From CAVSRC01 sp963732845 (GTDB lineage Bacteria > Pseudomonadota > Alphaproteobacteria > Rhizobiales > Kaistiaceae), in the NCBI GenBank assembly GCA_963732845.1, contig CAVTBE010000021.1:62001-126000 (forward strand): a stretch of 64,000 bases of DNA. The letters are read 5' to 3'. The notes beneath the pieces are model-generated. The model ran no database searches. It worked only from the letters and a program-made list of their open reading frames with translations, and was not told the origin of the DNA. The position numbers were made by a program, and so were the translations under genes. Positions 1-8,857 of this stretch are shown piece after piece. Position 1 is the first letter of the stretch, and the number at the start of each line of letters is the position of its first letter.

Positions 1-612
1 GGCGAGGAGGTGGTGCCGGAGGGCGCCCAGATCGGCCTCGGCGTGCGTACGGTCGGGGTGCGCAATCTCCACATCCAGGGATCGCTGGCACAGACCTCGA
101 ACCCGCTCGACGTGGCCATCAACGGGCGCGGATGGTTCCAGATCACGGGGCCGAGCGGCGAGACGCTCTATACCCGCGCCGGCTCGTTCAACAAGAACGG
201 AAGCGGCCAGGTGGTCACCGGCGACGGCTATGTCGTCAATCCGTCGATGACCATCCCGAGCGATGCTACCGCCATCACCATCAACGAATCGGGCGAGGTC
301 TACGCAACCGTCAACGACACGCCGCAGCTTCTCGGCCAGCTGTCGCTCGTCGATTTCGCCAATGACGGCGGCCTGCAGCCGCTCGGCAACAATCTCTACC
401 GCGAGACCACGGCTTCGGGCTCGCCGATCGAGGGTGTCGCCGGCGATCCCGGCTTCGGCTCGATCCATCAGGGCTATCTCGAACAGTCGAACGTCGATCC
501 CGTACGCGAGATCACCGAGCTGATCTCGGCGCAGCGCGCCTACGAGATGAACTCCAAGGTCATCCAGGCGGCCGACGAAATGCAACAGCAAGTCTCCCAA
601 GGCATCAAGTGA
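1..612 (+). CDS. flgG: Flagellar basal-body rod protein FlgG, 3' part
   Basis: Distal rod protein of the flagellar basal body, assembled outside the inner membrane. The window opens inside the gene; the frame is open from base 1, so 203 C-terminal residues are visible. Seen: the SNPLDVAINGRGWFQ segment typical of rod and hook proteins, and the C-terminal GYLEQSNVDPVREITELI helix followed by QRAYEMNSKVIQAADEM, which is diagnostic for FlgG. The next gene, flgA, begins at the stop codon, and flgI, motE, flgH, fliL and fliP follow with overlaps, giving the rhizobial basal-body operon. A GTG at base 10 lies in frame but is internal, since the conserved region continues upstream. Confidence 0.96.
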   Translation, partial: GEEVVPEGAQIGLGVRTVGVRNLHIQGSLAQTSNPLDVAINGRGWFQITGPSGETLYTRAGSFNKNGSGQVVTGDGYVVNPSMTIPSDATAITINESGEVYATVNDTPQLLGQLSLVDFANDGGLQPLGNNLYRETTASGSPIEGVAGDPGFGSIHQGYLEQSNVDPVREITELISAQRAYEMNSKVIQAADEMQQQVSQGIK

Positions 613-620
613 CCGGTGAC

Positions 621-1109
621 ATGACCATCCGCCGTTTCCTCTCGCGCGCAGCGGTGAGCCTGGCAGGGCTCGTCGGGCTCGTCGGCTGTCTGGCGGCAGG
701 CGTTGCCGCCGCGGCGCCGCCCGAGACGCTGCCGGTGCCCGCGGTGACGATCTATCCGGGCGACACGATCGCCGCCGACATGCTCGGCACCGGCACCTTC
801 CCGGCCGGAACCGTGGACAACTTTCCGGTGATCGCATCGCGCAACGAGCTGGTCGGCAAGGTCGCCCGGCGCACGCTCCTGCCGGGGCGGCTGATCGTGC
901 GCAACACGGTCGGCGAGCCGGACCTCGTGCAGAAGGGCAAGATCGTCGCCATCCGCTTCACCCAGGGCCCGCTGACGATCACCGCATCGGTGCTCGCCCT
1001 GCAGTCGGGTGCGCTCAACGACATGATCCAGGTCCGCAACATCGACAGCGGCAAGGTGGTCGTCGCCACCGTCGCCGCCGACGGCAGCGTGCGTGTCGAC
1101 GCCAGATGA
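621..1109 (+). CDS. flgA: FlgA, P-ring assembly chaperone
   Basis: Periplasmic chaperone for assembly of the FlgI P-ring. The N-terminus has a signal peptide (MTIRRFLSRAA, then a hydrophobic stretch ending in small residues near residue 30). The rest matches the SAF-like C-terminal half of FlgA: GDTIAADMLGTG, then ELVGKVARRTLLPGRLI and a final DSGKVVVATVAADGSV. At about 162 residues it is the short rhizobial form. The ATG at 621 is preferred; a GTG at 609 overlapping the flgG stop is in frame and would add four residues. The stop overlaps the flgI start by four bases, which suggests translational coupling. Confidence 0.9.
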   Translation: MTIRRFLSRAAVSLAGLVGLVGCLAAGVAAAAPPETLPVPAVTIYPGDTIAADMLGTGTFPAGTVDNFPVIASRNELVGKVARRTLLPGRLIVRNTVGEPDLVQKGKIVAIRFTQGPLTITASVLALQSGALNDMIQVRNIDSGKVVVATVAADGSVRVDAR

Positions 1110-2203
1110 AGCGCCTCCTGCTCATCGCCGCGGCCGCCGTGCTGATCGCCTCGGGCGCGCAGGCGACACGCATCAAAGACATCTCCACCATCCAGGCGGC
1201 GCGTGAGAACCAGCTCATCGGCTACGGCCTGGTAGTCGGCCTGCAGGCAACCGGCGATTCGATGCGCAACGCGCCGTTCACCGAGCACGCCCTGCAGTCG
1301 ATGCTCGACCGCATCGGCATCAACGTGAGCAGCGGCCAGATGCGCATCCGCAATGTCGCCGGCGTCATGGTCACCGCCAGCCTGCCGCCCTACGCCTCGT
1401 CGGGCACGCGCATCGACATCGACGTCTCGTCGATCGGCGACGCGACCTCGCTGAAGGGCGGCACCCTGCTGATGACACCGCTGACCGGCGCCGACGGGCA
1501 GGTCTATGCCGTGGCACAGGGCCCGATCTCCGGCTCGGGCTTCGTCGCCGCCGGCTATGCGGCGAGCGTGACGGAAGGCGTGGCGACCGGCGGACGCATC
1601 CCCAATGGCGCCGTAGTCGAACGTGCCATCCCCGGCACGTTCGAGGCCACGCGTCAGCTCGTCGTCGAGCTTTTCAATGCCGATTTCGCAACCGCCACGC
1701 AGGTCGCCGACGTGATCAATGCCTATGCGCAGAGCCGCTTCGGCCACGCGGTCGCGCATGAGCGCGACATGCGCTCGATCGTACTGGCGCGACCGAATGA
1801 AATCAGCGCCACCCGTTTCATGGCGGAGGTCGGCGAACTGCTGGTCTCGCCCGACGCACCGGCGCGCGTGGTCATCAACGAGCGCACCGGAACCGTGGTC
1901 ATCGGCCAGGACGTGCAGATATCGACCGTGGCGGTGACTCACGGAACGTTGACGGTGCGCGTCTCCGAGACCCCCTTTGCCTCGCAGCCACCGGCGCTCT
2001 CGCAGGGCAAGACCACGGTGCTGCCGCGCACCAACGTGACGACGACCGAACCGAACGCGCACATCGCCATGGTCGGCGGCGCCAGCCTCGAACAGCTCGT
2101 CGCCGGCCTCAACCAAATCGGAATGAAACCGACCGACGTCATCGCCATCCTGCAGGCGATCAAGACGGCCGGAGCATTGCAGGCGGAGCTGGTTGTGCAA
2201 TGA
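1106..2203 (+). CDS. flgI: Flagellar P-ring protein FlgI
   Basis: Forms the P-ring bushing around the flagellar rod in the peptidoglycan layer. The product is 365 residues, the usual length, with a signal peptide ending near AQA. Family segments seen: RIKDISTIQAARENQLIGYG, GLQATGDSM, the repeated GGTLLMTPL and VYAVAQGP blocks, and the C-terminal VAGLNQIGMKPTDVIAILQAIK. The start overlaps flgA and the stop overlaps motE, each by ATGA. The frame is intact. Confidence 0.98.
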   Translation: MKRLLLIAAAAVLIASGAQATRIKDISTIQAARENQLIGYGLVVGLQATGDSMRNAPFTEHALQSMLDRIGINVSSGQMRIRNVAGVMVTASLPPYASSGTRIDIDVSSIGDATSLKGGTLLMTPLTGADGQVYAVAQGPISGSGFVAAGYAASVTEGVATGGRIPNGAVVERAIPGTFEATRQLVVELFNADFATATQVADVINAYAQSRFGHAVAHERDMRSIVLARPNEISATRFMAEVGELLVSPDAPARVVINERTGTVVIGQDVQISTVAVTHGTLTVRVSETPFASQPPALSQGKTTVLPRTNVTTTEPNAHIAMVGGASLEQLVAGLNQIGMKPTDVIAILQAIKTAGALQAELVVQ

Positions 2204-2745
2204 AGACGATCCACGCGGTACTGCTGGCGGCGGGCCTGACGGCGCTGGCCGGCTTGACCGCGACGGGGCCGGCGGTTGCCGCGGAACAGGCGGCGGCCGA
2301 CCAGAAGCAGCCGGTGGCGGCGGCCGATCCCGACGCCGTCAACGCCGACGCCTATTGCCGGAACATCGCCAACCAGGCGGCCGATGCGCGCTATGCGCGT
2401 CAGGCCGAATCGCTTGCCGCCATGACCAAGGCGCTCGACGACCGCATCGCGGCGCTGGAAGCCAAGCGGGCGGACTACGAGAAATGGGTCGCGACCCGCC
2501 AGGATTTCCTCAGCCGCGCCGATGCAAGCGTCGTGGCCATCTATTCGCAGATGCGCCCGGACGCCGCCGCGCAGCAGTTCGCCGTCATGGGCGAGGAGGC
2601 CGCCGCCGCCATCCTGTCGAAGCTGCAGCCGCGCACCGCCAGCGCCATCCTCAACGAGATGGACGCGGTGACCGCCGCTCACCTGACCAACGTCATGGCC
2701 GGACTACCCGAAGCCGGCGGGACAAGACAAGGCGGAAGCTCGTGA
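2200..2745 (+). CDS. motE: MotE-like periplasmic motility protein
   Basis: 181-residue exported protein with an N-terminal signal peptide, a central coiled-coil-prone region (ALDDRIAALEAKRADYEKW) and a C-terminal MgtE-N-like helical segment (MRPDAAAQQFAVMGEEAAAA, then ILSKLQPRTASAILNEMD). In rhizobia the gene at this position, between flgI and flgH, is motE, a chaperone that stabilises the periplasmic motor protein MotC; motC is present about 8 kb downstream. Identity is inferred from both the domain and the position. It overlaps flgI and flgH by four bases at either end. Confidence 0.82.
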   Translation: MKTIHAVLLAAGLTALAGLTATGPAVAAEQAAADQKQPVAAADPDAVNADAYCRNIANQAADARYARQAESLAAMTKALDDRIAALEAKRADYEKWVATRQDFLSRADASVVAIYSQMRPDAAAQQFAVMGEEAAAAILSKLQPRTASAILNEMDAVTAAHLTNVMAGLPEAGGTRQGGSS

Positions 2746-3419
2746 ACCGTTTCCTGGCAGTTCTGGTCATCCCGGTCTTCATGGCCGGCTGCCAGACGCA
2801 GCCGATCACCTCGACCACCGGCGGAAATCCACCGCTTTCGGTCGTCGGCCAGGGCCTGACCGTAAAGCGTGCCGCCCTGCCGCAGGCCTTCGCCGAGCCC
2901 GATGTTCATGCGCCGCACTCGCTGTGGGGTCAGAGGAATCAGGGCCTGTTCCAGGACATGCGGGCCCGCAAGGTCGGCGACATCGTCACCGTCACCATCG
3001 ACATCAACGACAAGGCGCAGTTCGACAACGCCAGCGGCCGCTCGAAACAGGCCAGCGCCAAGGGGGCGTTCGGTCTCGATCTCGGCTGGGGCGGTTTCGG
3101 CATGGCCGACAAGGCGGGCAAGGCCTCGGCCGACATCAGTGGCAGCGCGGCCGCGGCGGCGCAGGGCGCGGGATCGATCGACCGCTCGGAGAAACTGCAC
3201 CTGTCGATCGCGGCGGTGGTCACCGAGGTGCTGCCCGAGGGCAACCTGTTGGTCAGCGGATCGCAGGAAGTGCGCGTCAATCGCGAAGTGCGCGTGCTGA
3301 CCATCGCCGGCATCGTGCGGCCCTACGACATCGCCGACAACAACATGGTTCCCTACAACAAGATCGCCGAGGCACGCATCTCCTATGGCGGCCGCGGCAA
3401 GCTCAGCGAGATGCAGTAG
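2742..3419 (+). CDS. flgH: Flagellar L-ring lipoprotein FlgH
   Basis: Outer-membrane ring of the flagellar basal body. It starts at a GTG overlapping the motE stop (GTGA); 225 residues. The lipoprotein signal is short and ends at a lipobox-like FMAGC with Cys17. Conserved features seen: SLWGQRNQGLFQDMRARKVGD, VTVTIDINDKAQFDN, the VTEVLPEGNLLVSGSQEVRV core, and the GIVRPYDI motif near the C-terminus. The reading frame is open far upstream, but only the GTG gives a proper secretion signal. Confidence 0.95.
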   Translation: MNRFLAVLVIPVFMAGCQTQPITSTTGGNPPLSVVGQGLTVKRAALPQAFAEPDVHAPHSLWGQRNQGLFQDMRARKVGDIVTVTIDINDKAQFDNASGRSKQASAKGAFGLDLGWGGFGMADKAGKASADISGSAAAAAQGAGSIDRSEKLHLSIAAVVTEVLPEGNLLVSGSQEVRVNREVRVLTIAGIVRPYDIADNNMVPYNKIAEARISYGGRGKLSEMQ

Positions 3420-4034
3420 ATGGCCGGCCTGTTCGGAAAGAAGAAGAAGCCGGCCGAGCCGCAAGTGCCGGACGAGGACGATGACGACGAGGATCTGGCC
3501 GACGTCAACGACGACTCCTCGGTCGAGCTGAAGAAGGCCGAGCTTGCCGCCAAGGGCTCGAAGAGGCCGGCCTGGCTGGGCATTGCGATCAGCGCACTGG
3601 CCATCACCGTGGCGGCGGCCGGTGGCGGCATCCTCTTCGGCCTCAAGACTGCTTCGACCATCGAGACGACCATCGCCCAGCGCGATGCCGCCGCCAAGCC
3701 GGAGGCGGACCAGCACGTCATCACCATGAAGTACAGCGGCGACACGGTGGTCAAACCGCTGGACGCGGTGGTCACCAACCTCGCCTCGCCGTCGGATACC
3801 TGGGTGCGGCTGGAAGCCTCGATGGTGTTCAAGAACGGCGCGCTGGAGAACCCCGAGGTGACCGGCGCCGAACTCCGCCAGGACATGCTGGCCTATCTGC
3901 GCACGGTCAATATCGCCCAGCTCGAGGGGCCGAGTGCACTGCAGCACCTCCTGGAAGACCTCGACGAACGTGCGGCGGTGCGCACGAACGGGCGTGTCAG
4001 CGAGTTGGTGATCCAGACACTGGTCATCCAGTGA
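3420..4034 (+). CDS. fliL: Flagellar basal-body protein FliL
   Basis: Inner-membrane protein surrounding the stator at the basal body. The 204 residues begin with a Lys-rich then Asp/Glu-rich cytoplasmic tail (FGKKKK, DEDDDDED), followed by one membrane segment at about residues 48-72 and a periplasmic domain with KPLDAVVTNLASPSDTWVRLE and the ELRQDMLAYLRTV helix typical of FliL. The start codon directly abuts the flgH stop with no gap. Confidence 0.93.
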   Translation: MAGLFGKKKKPAEPQVPDEDDDDEDLADVNDDSSVELKKAELAAKGSKRPAWLGIAISALAITVAAAGGGILFGLKTASTIETTIAQRDAAAKPEADQHVITMKYSGDTVVKPLDAVVTNLASPSDTWVRLEASMVFKNGALENPEVTGAELRQDMLAYLRTVNIAQLEGPSALQHLLEDLDERAAVRTNGRVSELVIQTLVIQ

Positions 4035-4041
4035 GGGCCGG

Positions 4042-4902
4042 ATGAGGCGTTCCGCGATGGCGTCACGACTGACCGCGCGGCTGGCGCGGACGCTGCTCAC
4101 CGGCGCACCGATGCTGCTGGTGGCGGCGAGCGCACATGCCCAGGCCCAGACGAACCTGTTCGACACGCTCATCCCGGCGGACGGCACCAGCGTCTCGGGA
4201 CGCATCGTTCAGCTGGTCGTGGTGCTGACGATCCTGTCGGTGGCGCCGGGGCTGCTGATCATGGTGACGAGCTTCACCCGCTTCGTCATCGCGCTGTCGT
4301 TCCTGCGCTCCGGCCTCGGCATGCAGAGCACGCCGGCCAATCTGGTGCTGATCAGCCTGTCGCTGTTCATGACCTTCTACGTCATGTCGCCGACCTTCGA
4401 CCGCGCCTGGCAGGATGGCGTGCAGCCGCTGCTCAACAACCAGATCAGCGAGCAGGACGCCTACACCAAGATCACCGACCCGTTCCGCACCTTCATGGCC
4501 GGCCAGGTGCGCCCCAAGGATTTGAAACTGTTCGAAGATCTCGACGCGACCCGCATCCATGGCGCGGCCGATGCGGCGCCCGGTTCCGCCCCTTCGCTGG
4601 CGGCCGTGGCGCCCGGCGCCGCTGCGATGGCCGCCGAGGAGGCCCTGCCGCCGGACAAGGTGGACCTCAGGGTGCTGATCCCTGCCTTCATGGTGTCGGA
4701 GCTGAGACGGGCCTTCGAAATCGGCTTCCTCATCGTGCTGCCGTTCCTGATCATCGACATCGTCGTCGGCACGCTGGTGATGTCCATGGGCATGATGATG
4801 ATGCCGCCGGCCATCCTGGCGCTGCCGTTCAAGATCCTGTTCTTCGTCCTCATCGACGGCTGGAACCTGCTCGTCGGCGGTCTCGTCCAATCGTATTTTT
4901 AA
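4042..4902 (+). CDS. fliP: Flagellar type III export protein FliP
   Basis: Component of the flagellar export gate in the inner membrane. 286 residues with a cleavable N-terminal signal, as is usual for FliP, followed by four membrane segments. Family signatures: VVVLTILSVAPGLLIMVTSF, the ALSFLRSGLGMQSTPANLVL loop, PAFMVSELRRAFEIGFLI, and MGMMMMPPAILALPFKILFF. It lies seven bases after fliL and is the last gene of the first operon; the flagellin gene follows after a 182-base gap. The ATG at 4042 has GAGGG just upstream; ATG 4057 is a possible alternative. Confidence 0.97.
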   Translation: MRRSAMASRLTARLARTLLTGAPMLLVAASAHAQAQTNLFDTLIPADGTSVSGRIVQLVVVLTILSVAPGLLIMVTSFTRFVIALSFLRSGLGMQSTPANLVLISLSLFMTFYVMSPTFDRAWQDGVQPLLNNQISEQDAYTKITDPFRTFMAGQVRPKDLKLFEDLDATRIHGAADAAPGSAPSLAAVAPGAAAMAAEEALPPDKVDLRVLIPAFMVSELRRAFEIGFLIVLPFLIIDIVVGTLVMSMGMMMMPPAILALPFKILFFVLIDGWNLLVGGLVQSYF

Positions 4903-5084
4903 CGGGGCCGACGGAAACCAAGTCGTAAGATTCGCCTGTCTATATTGGCGCTATGGCGAGTTGGGACTGGGGCTGCGCGGGCACATGTGTCCGTGGTCCG
5001 GTGAATCCAAAGGCATGAGGCCGTCCCGCCATACCGGTGAAAGCCCGGTATGTCCTCGACAACGGCACATCAAAAGGGTTCGTC

Positions 5085-6368
5085 ATGACCTCACTCTTGA
5101 CCAATAGTTCCGCCATGGTCGCTCTGCAGACCCTGCGGAGCATCAATTCAAGCCTCGACCAGACCAACAACCGCGTCTCGACCGGCCTGCGCGTCAACAC
5201 CGCCGCCGACAACGCGGCCTACTGGTCGATCGCCACCACCATCAAGTCGGACAACGGCGCGCTCGGCGCGGTCAACAACTCGCTCGGCCTCGGCGCGTCG
5301 ACCCTGTCCACCGCCTATACCGGCCTCGACGCGGCCAAGACCTCGCTCAACGATCTCAAGGAGCAGCTGACAACGGCCACCGGCGAGAACGTCGACAAGT
5401 CCAAGATCCAGCAGACGATCACGTCGATCCAGGCGCAGCTCAAGTCGGTCGCCGACGGGGCCTCCTTCTCCGGCCAGAACTGGCTGAGCACCGGTTCGAG
5501 CACCGACTTCTCCAGGACCATCGTGTCGTCGCTGTCGCGCGATTCGAGCAACCAGCTGTCGATCGGCTCGATCGACGTCGACATCACTGCGATGCGTCTC
5601 TACGGCAACGGCTCGACCCAGTTCGGCATCCTCGACAAGACCATCGACCTCAACACCTACACCGCCGACAGCGGCACGGCGGCGACGGTCGAGACGGCTC
5701 TGGTCGATTTCGCCAACGCCGACGACAACGTCTCCTTCACCGTGTCGCAGAATGGCGGCGCGGCCGTGACGGTCAATATCAACCAGGCGACGCTCGCTGC
5801 GGCCGGCCTGAGTGACACGAGCGTCCGCAGTAACGCCGACCTCGCCGCCGTCCTCAATCAGGCGCTGGCCGACTCCAACATCTCCGGCATTACCGCCAGC
5901 GTCGACGGGTCCGACCATGTGGTTTTCTCCTCGCTCGATGACTTCGACATCAGCGGTGCGACCGCCGTCGGTACATCCTCGCTCGACGTTACCGACCTCG
6001 GCCTCAAGGCCACCGCGCTGACCACCTCTGCTGCCAGTGCCGGTGCGACCAGCGTCGCCGATATCGACATCTCCAGCGCCGACAGCTCGACCATCGAGGG
6101 CTATCTGCGGGTCGTCGACGCCGCCCTGTCGCAGGTGACCGACGCCGCCTCGTCGGTTGGCGCCTATCAGAACCGCGTCACCTCGCAGCAGAACTTCGTG
6201 AAGGCCCTGCAGGACGCCAACACGACTGCCGTCGGCGCTCTGGTCGATGCGAACATGGAAGAGGAATCGACCAAGCTGAAGGCGTTGCAGACCCAGCAGC
6301 AACTGGCCGTCCAGTCGCTGTCGATCGCCAACGCCAGCACGCAGAACATCCTGACGCTGTTCCGCTAG
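5085..6368 (+). CDS. Flagellin
   Basis: Structural subunit of the flagellar filament, 427 residues. The N-terminal D0/D1 helices are the rhizobial type (TSLLTNSSAMVALQTLRSI, then STGLRVNTAADNAAYWSIA) and the C-terminal D1/D0 helices (QNRVTSQQNFVKALQDANTT, ending STQNILTLFR) are complete; the middle is a low-complexity Ser/Thr/Asp/Ala-rich surface domain. The ATG at 5085 is chosen because AAAAGG lies 8-13 bases upstream and because the flagellin family starts here; the frame is open 48 bases further upstream. It has its own gap in front and a strong terminator behind, so it is probably a monocistronic unit. I did not recognise a sigma-28 type promoter in the 182-base leader. Confidence 0.96.
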   Translation: MTSLLTNSSAMVALQTLRSINSSLDQTNNRVSTGLRVNTAADNAAYWSIATTIKSDNGALGAVNNSLGLGASTLSTAYTGLDAAKTSLNDLKEQLTTATGENVDKSKIQQTITSIQAQLKSVADGASFSGQNWLSTGSSTDFSRTIVSSLSRDSSNQLSIGSIDVDITAMRLYGNGSTQFGILDKTIDLNTYTADSGTAATVETALVDFANADDNVSFTVSQNGGAAVTVNINQATLAAAGLSDTSVRSNADLAAVLNQALADSNISGITASVDGSDHVVFSSLDDFDISGATAVGTSSLDVTDLGLKATALTTSAASAGATSVADIDISSADSSTIEGYLRVVDAALSQVTDAASSVGAYQNRVTSQQNFVKALQDANTTAVGALVDANMEEESTKLKALQTQQQLAVQSLSIANASTQNILTLFR

Positions 6369-6410
6369 GAGCGATACGGAACCCAAAGCTTAGCGATTTC
6401 GTTGTGTCAG

Positions 6411-6448
6411 GGGCCGCGTCCTTCGGGACGCGGCCCCTTCGCTTTTTC
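6411..6448 (+). terminator. Rho-independent terminator after flagellin
   Basis: A perfect 11-bp GC-rich stem (GGGGCCGCGTC with GACGCGGCCCC) closes on a five-base TTCGG loop and is followed by a short T run (6443-6447). It sits 42 bases after the flagellin stop. This is the clearest intrinsic terminator in the window and separates flagellin from the fliF operon. Confidence 0.9.
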
Positions 6449-6590
6449 CGTGCAACCTTCGCACAAGGTTGACCCTCGAAATTAGCCAGGAGCCGGTGTC
6501 GTCACTGCCGCCCTTCAGGGCGCGTTCGCCAGCGGCTCGCACCGGCCGGTGGAACGAGGCGCGGAAAGAAAAAGAAGGAGTGCGGCGCCG

Positions 6591-8234
6591 ATGAGGCGGG
6601 AAGCCTTGGAACGTCTGTGGACCAGCATCGTCGGCCTCGGTGCCCGGCGGCTCATCGCTCTGGCCTTCATCGGCGTGGCGATCATGGTCGTGCTGGGGGT
6701 CGGTGCCTACTATCTCGGCCGCCCGCCGCAGGAAACCCTCTATACCGGCCTGAGCCGCGACGATGTGGCGCGCATCGGCGGGGCCCTCAAGGAGGCCGGC
6801 ATCGATTTCGACGTCGCCGCCGACGGCGAGACGGTCACCGTCAACTACGGCGACACGGCGCACGCCCGCATGCTGCTCGCCGAGAAGGGGCTGCCGGAAA
6901 GCGCCAATTCCGGCTACGACCTGTTCGACAAGGTGGGATCGTTCGGCCTCACCTCGTTCATGCAGAACGTCACCAAGACGCGCGCCCTGGAAGGGGAGCT
7001 GGCGCGGACCATCCAGGGCATGGACGGCATCAAGGCGGCGCGGGTGCACCTGGTGCTGCCTGATACCAGCTCGCTGCGCAGCCAGCAGCAGGGCGCCTCG
7101 GCGTCGGTGGTCATCCGCACCGCAATGCCGACCGACGCCAGTCCGGCCCAGGCGATCCGCCATCTGGTCGCTGCCGCCGTACCGGGGCTCAAGGTCGACA
7201 ACGTAACCGTGCTCAATACCGAGGGCACGCTGCTCGCTTCCGGCGACGACATCGAAAGCGCCTCGGCCGGCAAGATGGCGATCGTCGAGCAGACGGTGAA
7301 CCGCGAGATCGAGGACAAGGTGCGGCGCACGCTGACACCCTATCTCGGTATCGGCAATTTCCAGGTGAGCGTCGTGGCGCGGCTGAACCTCGACCGCTCG
7401 ACCACCAACGAAGTGATCTACGACCCGTCGTCGCGGGTGGAGCGGTCGGTGCGCATGGTGCGCGAGAACGCGCTGGCGCAGAACACGTCGAGCGACGCCG
7501 CCACATCGGTGCAGCAGAACCTGCCCGACCAGGCCAACACCAGTGGCGGTACCCCCGGCAAGAACTCGAACGAGACCAACGACCGTCGCGAAGAGACGAC
7601 TAACTACGAGGTGTCCTCGCGCACGATCGAGACCGCGCATGACGGTTTCCAGATCGAGAAGCTGTCGATCGCCGTGCTGGTCAACAAGAACCGGCTGGAC
7701 GAGGTCGCCAAGCAGGGTCCCGATGCCCTGCCGGTCGAGCACCAGATGATGGACATCGAGCAGCTCGTCTCGGCGGCCTCCGGCCTCAGCAAGGATCGCG
7801 GCGACCAGCTCAAGGTGGCCTCCGTCGACTTCGTCAACGATCTCACCGAGGCGGCGCCGGCGCCCGGCTTCATGAGCGTCCTGATGGCGCAGGCGGGAAG
7901 CCTGTTCAATTCGCTGGCGCTGGTCGTGGTGGTCGCGGTCGTCGTCCTGTTCGGCTTCCGGCCGGCGATCCGCATGATCGTCGCACAGTCGCCGAACGCG
8001 GTGACGGCGATGGAGGTTGCGGCGGTCGAGGGGACCCAGGCACCGGCGCTCGGCACGTCGGTCCCGCCCGTGACGATGGCGGCGGACGGCGACGAAAACG
8101 TCAATCTGATCGAGGACGTCACCAAGCGCATGAACCGCTCGCCGCAGAAGCGGCTGGAACAGATCGTCGAGTATGACGAGGCGCAGGCCGCCGCCATCCT
8201 GCGGCAATGGCTGCAGCAGGACGAGGCGGCATGA
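6591..8234 (+). CDS. fliF: Flagellar MS-ring protein FliF
   Basis: MS-ring of the basal body, inner membrane. 547 residues with a first membrane segment at about residues 20-42, the YscJ/FliF domain (ETLYTGLSRDDVARIGGALK; ARMLLAEKGLPESANSGYDL; MQNVTKTRALEGELARTIQG; AARVHLVLPD), a Ser/Asn-rich central region, and a second membrane segment (NSLALVVVVAVVVLFGF) before the FliG-binding tail. The ATG at 6591 is chosen because AAGGAG lies ten bases upstream; the open frame extends 42 bases further up. The stop overlaps the next gene by ATGA. Confidence 0.96.
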   Translation: MRREALERLWTSIVGLGARRLIALAFIGVAIMVVLGVGAYYLGRPPQETLYTGLSRDDVARIGGALKEAGIDFDVAADGETVTVNYGDTAHARMLLAEKGLPESANSGYDLFDKVGSFGLTSFMQNVTKTRALEGELARTIQGMDGIKAARVHLVLPDTSSLRSQQQGASASVVIRTAMPTDASPAQAIRHLVAAAVPGLKVDNVTVLNTEGTLLASGDDIESASAGKMAIVEQTVNREIEDKVRRTLTPYLGIGNFQVSVVARLNLDRSTTNEVIYDPSSRVERSVRMVRENALAQNTSSDAATSVQQNLPDQANTSGGTPGKNSNETNDRREETTNYEVSSRTIETAHDGFQIEKLSIAVLVNKNRLDEVAKQGPDALPVEHQMMDIEQLVSAASGLSKDRGDQLKVASVDFVNDLTEAAPAPGFMSVLMAQAGSLFNSLALVVVVAVVVLFGFRPAIRMIVAQSPNAVTAMEVAAVEGTQAPALGTSVPPVTMAADGDENVNLIEDVTKRMNRSPQKRLEQIVEYDEAQAAAILRQWLQQDEAA

Positions 8235-8857
8235 CGGTAACGGCAGCGGCGATCCGTTTGCCGCGTTTTGCCAGCGGTTCGGCGGCGGAAATCGCTCCCG
8301 CCGGGTTCCGTCCGCTCAACGAGAAACCGGCGCCGGCGCCCGTCGAAGACCGGATGGCGGCCCAGAACGCGGCGATAGCGGAGGCGCTGGCGGCGGCGCA
8401 GAGCGCGTTCGAGGCCAGCCGCGCGGCCGACCTTGCGGCGTTCGAACAGCGTCTGGCGGAGCGCGAAACCGAGATCCTGGCGTCGATCGGCGAGACGCTT
8501 GCAAGGCAGGCGGGCGCGGGCCTGGAAGCCATCGAGGAGCGCATCGGCCTCCAGGTCGGCACCGTGCTCATGCGCTTCCTCGACCATGCGGTGCGCGAGC
8601 GCGCCGTCGGCGAGCTGACCGAAACCGTGGCCGCCCTCATCGCCGGCGGCACCGCCACGCGGATCAGGATCGCCGGGTCGGCCGCGCTGACGGAACGGGT
8701 GGCGGCAGCCATCGCGCCTCTGGGCGTGCCGGTCGAGCGCGCCGACAGCGATGCGGCGGAAATCTCGATGACCATCGACGAGACCGTGGTGGAGACGAAC
8801 ATCGCGGCCTGGATGGACCGGCTGATGGCGGAAGTGGGAGCGGCCGACAATGGCTGA
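8231..8857 (+). CDS. FliH-like flagellar assembly protein (tentative)
   Basis: 208-residue soluble protein in the position between fliF and motB. It has a long Ala/Glu-rich helix (residues about 35-85, heptad-like) and a C-terminal domain with RIAGSAALTERVAAAI, then MTIDETVVETNIAAWMDRL, resembling the C-terminus of FliH, the regulator of the export ATPase FliI. The family assignment is by resemblance only. It overlaps fliF by ATGA and its last codons overlap the motB start, so translational coupling is likely. Confidence 0.5.
   Translation: MTVTAAAIRLPRFASGSAAEIAPAGFRPLNEKPAPAPVEDRMAAQNAAIAEALAAAQSAFEASRAADLAAFEQRLAERETEILASIGETLARQAGAGLEAIEERIGLQVGTVLMRFLDHAVRERAVGELTETVAALIAGGTATRIRIAGSAALTERVAAAIAPLGVPVERADSDAAEISMTIDETVVETNIAAWMDRLMAEVGAADNG

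Noticed and set aside
752..2200. Long minus-strand open frame opposite flgA and flgI, and similar long antisense frames (5148-6386, 6390-8207, 22248-23831 minus; 42451-43896 and 45006-46148 plus)
   Set aside because: Products are Arg/Gly/His-rich with no family features, while the opposite strand holds firmly identified genes. High GC keeps antisense frames open.
4903..5084. A sigma-28 or sigma-54 promoter for flagellin
   Set aside because: I found no convincing match to either consensus. TATATT near 4940 lacks a clear partner at -35.
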